NCBI GenBank assembly: GCA_022360735.1
Contig: JAKSCF010000425.1
Span: 1 to 8,385, forward strand
Length of the DNA: 8,385 nt
DNA from: Clostridia bacterium
GTDB lineage: Bacteria > Bacillota_A > Clostridia > Peptostreptococcales > JAAYPU01
Reading direction: 5' to 3'
The position numbers and the translations under genes are program-made. The notes beneath the pieces were generated by a model that was not told the DNA's origin, searched no databases, and was given only the letters and a program-made list of their open reading frames with translations. Positions within the stretch are counted from its first letter, which is position 1; every line of letters begins with the position of its first letter. Positions 6,901 to 8,385 of the stretch are shown here, piece by piece.

Positions 6901-7684
6901 AAATATTGATCATGTCGTTAATGTTTCTCAACAGCCAATTGGACGTACACCTCGTTCAAATCCTGCAACCTATACAGGTGTATTTGAGGATATAAGAAAA
7001 CGATTTGCTAAAACCAAGACGTCAAAAGAAAGAGGGTATAAGCAGAATCGATTCAGCTTTAACAGTAAGGAAGGTCAGTGTGAGGCATGTAAAGGAGAGG
7101 GGCGCAAATGTGTACAAATGCACTTCATGCCGGATGTATGGGTAGAATGCCTTAACTGTAACGGTAAGAGATTCAATGCTGAAACTTTGGAGATAAAATA
7201 TAACGAAAAAACCATAGCCGATGTGCTGGACATGAACGTTGAGGAAACGTTATCATTCTTTAGTGACGATGAGAAGATAAAGCGCGTACTTCAAACGCTA
7301 TTTGATGTAGGGTTAGGGTATATAAAACTTGGGCAAAGTGCTTTAACCTTATCCGGAGGAGAAGCTCAGAGAATAAAGTTGGCCAAAGAATTAAGCAAAA
7401 AAGATACAGGAAAAACACTTTATATATTGGATGAACCCACTACAGGCTTACACTTTGCAGATGTTCAAAATCTGTTAGATATTTTAAATAGAATAACTGA
7501 AGCCGGAAATACTGTGCTGGTAATAGAACATAATGTTGATATCATCAAAAATTCAGACTGGATTATTGATATTGGTCCTGAGGGAGGAGAACTGGGGGGC
7601 AGGATTGTGGCACAAGGAACACCAGATGATGTGGCAGATACCGGCGGAAGTTATACCGGCGAAGTTTTGAAAGCTTCTAAATAA
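3920..7684 (+). CDS. TsaA/TrmO-like tandem domains fused to a UvrA2-class double ABC ATPase
   Basis: A 1254-residue three-part protein. Residues about 12-133 and 163-299 are two TsaA/TrmO-like domains, the fold that methylates t6A37 of tRNA with S-adenosylmethionine. The second keeps the hallmark G228-IFATRSPVRPNPI; the first lacks it. Both end in a matching tail (RVEKFKVP...QWPNW and RVKEFYVP...HWPEW), which shows duplication. After a charged linker, residues about 352-1254 are UvrA-like. Cassette 1 has Walker A G381-VSGSGKSS, a signature LSNGEAQR at 803-810 (N for the usual G) and Walker B ending D829-E830. Cassette 2 has Walker A 955-963, LSGGEAQR at 1144-1151 and D1171-E1172. UvrA zinc pairs are kept: C559/C562 with C583/C586, and C1054/C1057 with C1077/C1080. 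CPKC (470-473) and CNGC (720-723) are also present. Only 85 residues separate C473 from C559; in E. coli UvrA, from memory, the interval is about 130 and includes the UvrB-binding domain. This favours a UvrA2/DrrC-like protein acting on DNA without UvrB, perhaps in damage tolerance or drug resistance. The role of the methyltransferase-like part is unknown. No terminator follows. Confidence 0.93.
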   Translation: MVLNKVMETKYFKLFPIGKLIVREEQTYVHLAADYIQALKYLDLFSHALILCKSNEKCDIQSCRNNLDQNVDKINSITSFTARILNIDKKAGMIELDRAYFKKDAMIYDIKPYFPCEDRVEKFKVPDSMKQWPNWRQDQLKSNKKMALDIKSPLDLDHDKSCSIEQIGNIRKEEGEFFLNFSSDKADIHVFSQFSHIKIFWWFDRFDKAQYRKITQCNPPYENAPKTGIFATRSPVRPNPIAITTASILDIDIDKKQIKVSGLDTFDNTPMVNVVPYIPLYDRVKEFYVPHWLEHWPEWLEERKLEDDLHDMEIVKADVNRIKEHISERDSNIAVTDDVFQDKTTLEDYSCDEIIIRGARQNNLDDINLSIPKNKITVITGVSGSGKSSLAFETIYAESQRRFLDSMSTTSRSVFEQLEKPDVDQITGLSPAIAIEQKSIGRNRRSTLGTYTGLYDYLKLLFSKIGTRHCPKCGRAVNPLHPEEITRILSLLLPKSELKIQAYNSENIVKNFVVPEEKNNDFVKALKNYVKLGLEKGKGAITVTLNENQEFFFSSKNMCYHCNRVFFDLTSSTFSFNNPESMCPICKGLGVKLEVDEGLIVPNPNLSILDEASPWWGNLRKHRKKPNANWMRGEILALAEEMNVDLELPWNQLPQEFKHQALYGSNDRKVTFVYENSNGRKGEIIRPVEGAYNVITRLFKENNGDSANRIVKNFMREKECNGCHGERLNAEGRMVTMAGMRFPQTVSMTIEELKGWVSGLPKQLSKEQYKIAYQILKDIYHSLDNLIKVGVQYLTLDRAIPTLSNGEAQRLRLANQLDSGLTNLLYILDEPSMGLHAKDYKYIIKTLKQLRDKGNTIIVVEHNRDIMLEADRIIDIGPGAGINGGKVIAEGTPKDILNYPDSETGMYLKHVKKVGLKINRRNKPIGWIKLIGARENNLKNIDVNFPLGMMTCVTGVSGSGKSSLIAKTLYPALSRLLDNVEEMQGDHDKIEGAENIDHVVNVSQQPIGRTPRSNPATYTGVFEDIRKRFAKTKTSKERGYKQNRFSFNSKEGQCEACKGEGRKCVQMHFMPDVWVECLNCNGKRFNAETLEIKYNEKTIADVLDMNVEETLSFFSDDEKIKRVLQTLFDVGLGYIKLGQSALTLSGGEAQRIKLAKELSKKDTGKTLYILDEPTTGLHFADVQNLLDILNRITEAGNTVLVIEHNVDIIKNSDWIIDIGPEGGELGGRIVAQGTPDDVADTGGSYTGEVLKASK

Positions 7685-7687
7685 CTG

Positions 7688-7716
7688 TTGACAGTACGAA
7701 AGAAAAATGAGATAAT
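7688..7716 (+). promoter_or_regulatory. Near-consensus sigma-A promoter of the small membrane protein gene
   Basis: TTGACA (7688-7693), a 17-base spacer and GATAAT (7711-7716) match the consensus at 11 of 12 positions. The -35 begins four bases after the fusion gene stop. Transcription should begin near 7723, inside the palindrome that follows. Confidence 0.85.
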
Positions 7717-7750
7717 ATGACTTGTTAGTCACATGACTAATAAGTCATAT
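7715..7750. promoter_or_regulatory. 36-bp near-perfect palindrome overlapping the promoter, probable repressor operator
   Basis: Two 17-base arms (7715-7731 and 7734-7750) are inverted repeats with one mismatch around a central CA. Inside, each half is itself a dyad, TGACT-nnnn-AGTCA, at 7718-7731 and 7734-7747, so the site could hold two dimers side by side. The centre TTAGTCACATGACTAA resembles the 16-20-bp dyads bound by MarR-family repressors. It covers the last bases of the -10 and the start of transcription, the usual place for steric repression. No T run follows, so a terminator is unlikely. Confidence 0.75.
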
Positions 7751-7800
7751 AAAAAGATATGCTATCGTAATTTTATAGATAGAAAGGTAGGCGGATAAAA

Positions 7801-8208
7801 ATGTCAGGAGTTATTTATTTTAAAGCAATATGTTTCATATGGGCCCTTATTGGAATTGGTTCAAGAATAGCCATGGGTATAATGGGAGAAAAGTGGAAGA
7901 CATGGGAATTAGACAAAGTTTACATGAAAAAGAAACCAAAATTTATCAATTATTTAGGTTTTCTAGGATATTTAATCGTAATATTCACATGGTATCAGGT
8001 TGTTGTTACAGATGTAAAGTATAGCTGGATTATTGCAATCATTATGTCTGCTACGCTGATTAAAATTAGTGCTATTTTATTTAATTATGATGCTTTTAGA
8101 GCTTTTGGATCTGCACTGCTTAACGACAAAAAGAGAATGTTTAAGCTTAATGTAGGCGTTTTGATATTTTCAATTGTACTGATATTAATGGGACTGTTTT
8201 TATATTAG
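7801..8208 (+). CDS. Small four-helix integral membrane protein, function unknown
   Basis: A 135-residue protein with four predicted membrane helices at about residues 4-27, 48-69, 73-94 and 113-135. A basic, charged loop (30-47, with K43-K44-K45) follows the first helix and another (108-115) precedes the last. By the positive-inside rule these loops would be cytoplasmic, with both ends outside. There is no signal peptide, catalytic motif or conserved binding motif that I recognise. It resembles the many short DUF-type membrane proteins of clostridia. The start has AGGCGG (7789-7794) six bases upstream and, further off, AAAGG. It lies 116 bases after the fusion gene but has its own strong promoter and operator, so it appears to be an inducible single gene, perhaps also reached by readthrough from the fusion gene. 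A clear terminator follows. Confidence 0.85.
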   Translation: MSGVIYFKAICFIWALIGIGSRIAMGIMGEKWKTWELDKVYMKKKPKFINYLGFLGYLIVIFTWYQVVVTDVKYSWIIAIIMSATLIKISAILFNYDAFRAFGSALLNDKKRMFKLNVGVLIFSIVLILMGLFLY

Positions 8209-8241
8209 AATTATTTTTCTAGTACTTTTTCGATAACCTGG

Positions 8242-8270
8242 ACTACTCATTGTTAAATGAGTAGTTTTTT
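8242..8270 (+). terminator. Rho-independent terminator of the small membrane protein gene
   Basis: A perfect 10-bp stem, actactcatt (8242-8251) with aatgagtagt (8256-8265), has a GTTA loop and six T (8265-8270). It lies 33 bases after the stop codon. Confidence 0.92.
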
Positions 8271-8385
8271 GATATAGATATAAGAAATAGTACTAACTAC
8301 CGGTAGATTATTATGAAACAAAGTTACTAATGTATGATTCAATGTAAGTCTTTAGGGTAATATAAAAGTATGAAGAGTACAGCTA
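8271..8385. other. Non-coding end of the window, with a 10-bp palindrome
   Basis: There is no gene start in this tail. The perfect palindrome ctaccggtag (8297-8306) stands out because the surroundings are very AT-rich. It may be an operator for a gene beyond the window edge. I see no convincing -35/-10 pair. Confidence 0.3.

Noticed and set aside
3920..7684. Annotation as canonical excinuclease subunit UvrA
   Set aside because: The UvrB-binding stretch is shortened, one signature motif is altered, and about 350 N-terminal residues belong to TsaA-like domains.
7715..7750. Palindrome as a terminator for the fusion gene
   Set aside because: No T run follows it, and it overlaps a near-consensus promoter, which fits an operator better.
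7830..8024. 64-codon ORF in another frame inside the membrane protein gene
   Set aside because: It lies wholly within the better supported gene, has no ribosome site and no family likeness.
1..8385. CRISPR array, transposase, tRNA or rRNA genes
   Set aside because: I found no regularly spaced direct repeats, no transposase-like reading frame or flanking terminal repeats, and no cloverleaf or rRNA-like stretch.

Overview
The window is AT-rich DNA whose genes nearly all have strong AGGAGG-type ribosome binding sites and simple hairpin-plus-T-tract terminators. With a superoxide reductase of the desulfoferrodoxin type, an AbrB regulator carrying a CxxC...CxxC tail and two Gram-positive-style lipoproteins, this points to an anaerobic, low-GC member of the Bacillota, most likely class Clostridia. 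I cannot name the species.

Layout. Bases 1-591 (+) are the C-terminal part of a MacB/FtsX-type ABC permease. A spacer of about 340 bases follows, with a terminator at 740-773 and one doubtful 37-codon ORF. A minus-strand block then carries an AbrB-family regulator (928-1161), desulfoferrodoxin (1427-1813) and an acidic lipoprotein (2019-2600), each followed by a hairpin and so probably transcribed separately. A second lipoprotein (2782-3723, +), built from four small beta-rich repeats, is divergent from the first and ends in a strong terminator.

The centrepiece is a 1254-residue gene (3920-7684, +). It fuses two TsaA/TrmO-like domains (the fold of the tRNA m6t6A37 methyltransferase) to a complete two-cassette UvrA-type ABC ATPase. 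The UvrA part is shortened where UvrA normally binds UvrB, so it resembles the UvrA2/DrrC class rather than the repair enzyme. The two TsaA copies have decayed in complementary ways. A small four-helix membrane protein follows (7801-8208, +). It has its own near-consensus promoter, overlapped by a 36-bp palindrome made of two tandem dyads, a likely repressor operator.

The genes do not form one pathway. They read as independent envelope, stress and regulatory functions of a chromosomal accessory region. The most unusual element is the TsaA-TsaA-UvrA fusion; whether it is undescribed cannot be settled without a database search.
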